Position numbers and translations under genes: made by a program
In this document: positions 63,733 through 64,000 of the stretch, piece by piece
How the letters are laid out: each line of letters begins with the position of its first letter
How positions within the stretch are numbered: position 1 is the stretch's first letter
The notes under the pieces: generated by a model
What the model was told of the DNA's origin: nothing
Database searches by the model: none
What the model saw: only the letters and a program-made list of their open reading frames with translations
Source: Corallium rubrum
Lineage: Eukaryota > Cnidaria > Anthozoa > Scleralcyonacea > Coralliidae
Reading direction: 5' to 3'
Assembly: GCA_964035015.1 (NCBI GenBank)
Contig: OZ036004.1
Coordinates: 14,641,427 to 14,705,426 of the forward strand
Length of the DNA stretch: 64,000 nucleotides

Positions 63733-64000
63733 TTTAACATAATGACCGCAGTTGACGCTAGTTGTACTACCTAAGTGTGAGACGAGGCTTGGGAAAACCG
63801 GGCGCTGTTAGGCAAATACCGACACTCAAAGCTTACTTGCTGGAACGTCAGGGAGGCCAGAAAAAACCTGACGCTGGTAAAAACCCTGTGGGAAAAGCCA
63901 ATGACAGGAAAAAGTTGGGTGGAGCCAAGACGAAACCAGCAGCTTCTCCACAAAGCAGTTATGTTACAAATTTTGTGCCGAGTGTCAGCATCTTACGAAA
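63733..64000 (+). repeat. Dispersed repeat related to the Penelope insertion, copy 2
   Basis: Starts AATGACCGCAGTTGACGCTA and continues through GGGTGGAGCCAAGACGAAAC to the window end, matching 52642-53000 without the A/C-rich tract. A shorter resemblance (CCCCCACTGAAG) precedes both copies, near 52442 and 63596, so the shared family extends upstream. Runs off the window. Confidence 0.85.

Overview
The window looks like a repeat-dense, AT-rich stretch of an animal genome. An anthozoan cnidarian, such as a stony coral, is the best guess. This rests on the mixture of element families and on the cnidarian flavour of the coding remnants; no marker gene proves it. Almost nothing here is an ordinary host gene. 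The only clear host-type gene is a decayed class A G-protein-coupled receptor at 21.9-22.8 kb.

Layout: 0-4 kb holds two dead minus-strand LINE reverse transcriptase copies separated by a 248-bp GATA array. 4.0-7.7 kb is a nearly complete plus-strand LINE with endonuclease and reverse transcriptase. 8012-14850 is a Mutator-like DNA transposon with 100-bp terminal inverted repeats and a perfect 10-bp target duplication. Its eight-exon gene joins a MULE-type DDE core, a SWIM zinc finger and a Ulp1-like cysteine protease. 15-25 kb is largely noncoding, with a 396-bp palindrome, microsatellites, the GPCR pseudogene and a degenerate tandem repeat. 25365-31402 is a structurally complete Ngaro (DIRS-order) retrotransposon with gag, RT/RNase H and tyrosine recombinase frames and A1...B1-A2-B2 split direct repeats. 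32-36 kb carries pentanucleotide arrays and a THAP/DDE transposase remnant. 36-40 kb has two tandem Crypton-like tyrosine recombinase genes, each followed by a structured hairpin of the same architecture. 40-46 kb has OTU-like and SAP-like remnants, tRNA-like repeats and small inverted-repeat elements.

46.5-62.5 kb is a Polinton/Maverick-like viral relic on the minus strand: minor structural protein candidate, chromodomain integrase, large membrane protein, major capsid protein, packaging ATPase and further proteins of unknown role. No DNA polymerase B or adenain-like protease is visible. The relic is split by two head-to-head Penelope-like elements with GIY-YIG endonuclease and a hammerhead-like motif (48371-56740). 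The right-hand Penelope copy is itself split by a 3.3-kb unidentified insertion. 62.5-64 kb holds a 279-bp direct repeat pair and sequence related to that insertion.

The strongest observations are the MULE-SWIM-Ulp1 element with intact termini, the polymerase-less Polinton-like gene block, and the covarying hairpins behind the Crypton recombinases. No searches or alignments were run. Family names rest on motifs read by eye, and all boundaries other than exact repeats are approximate.
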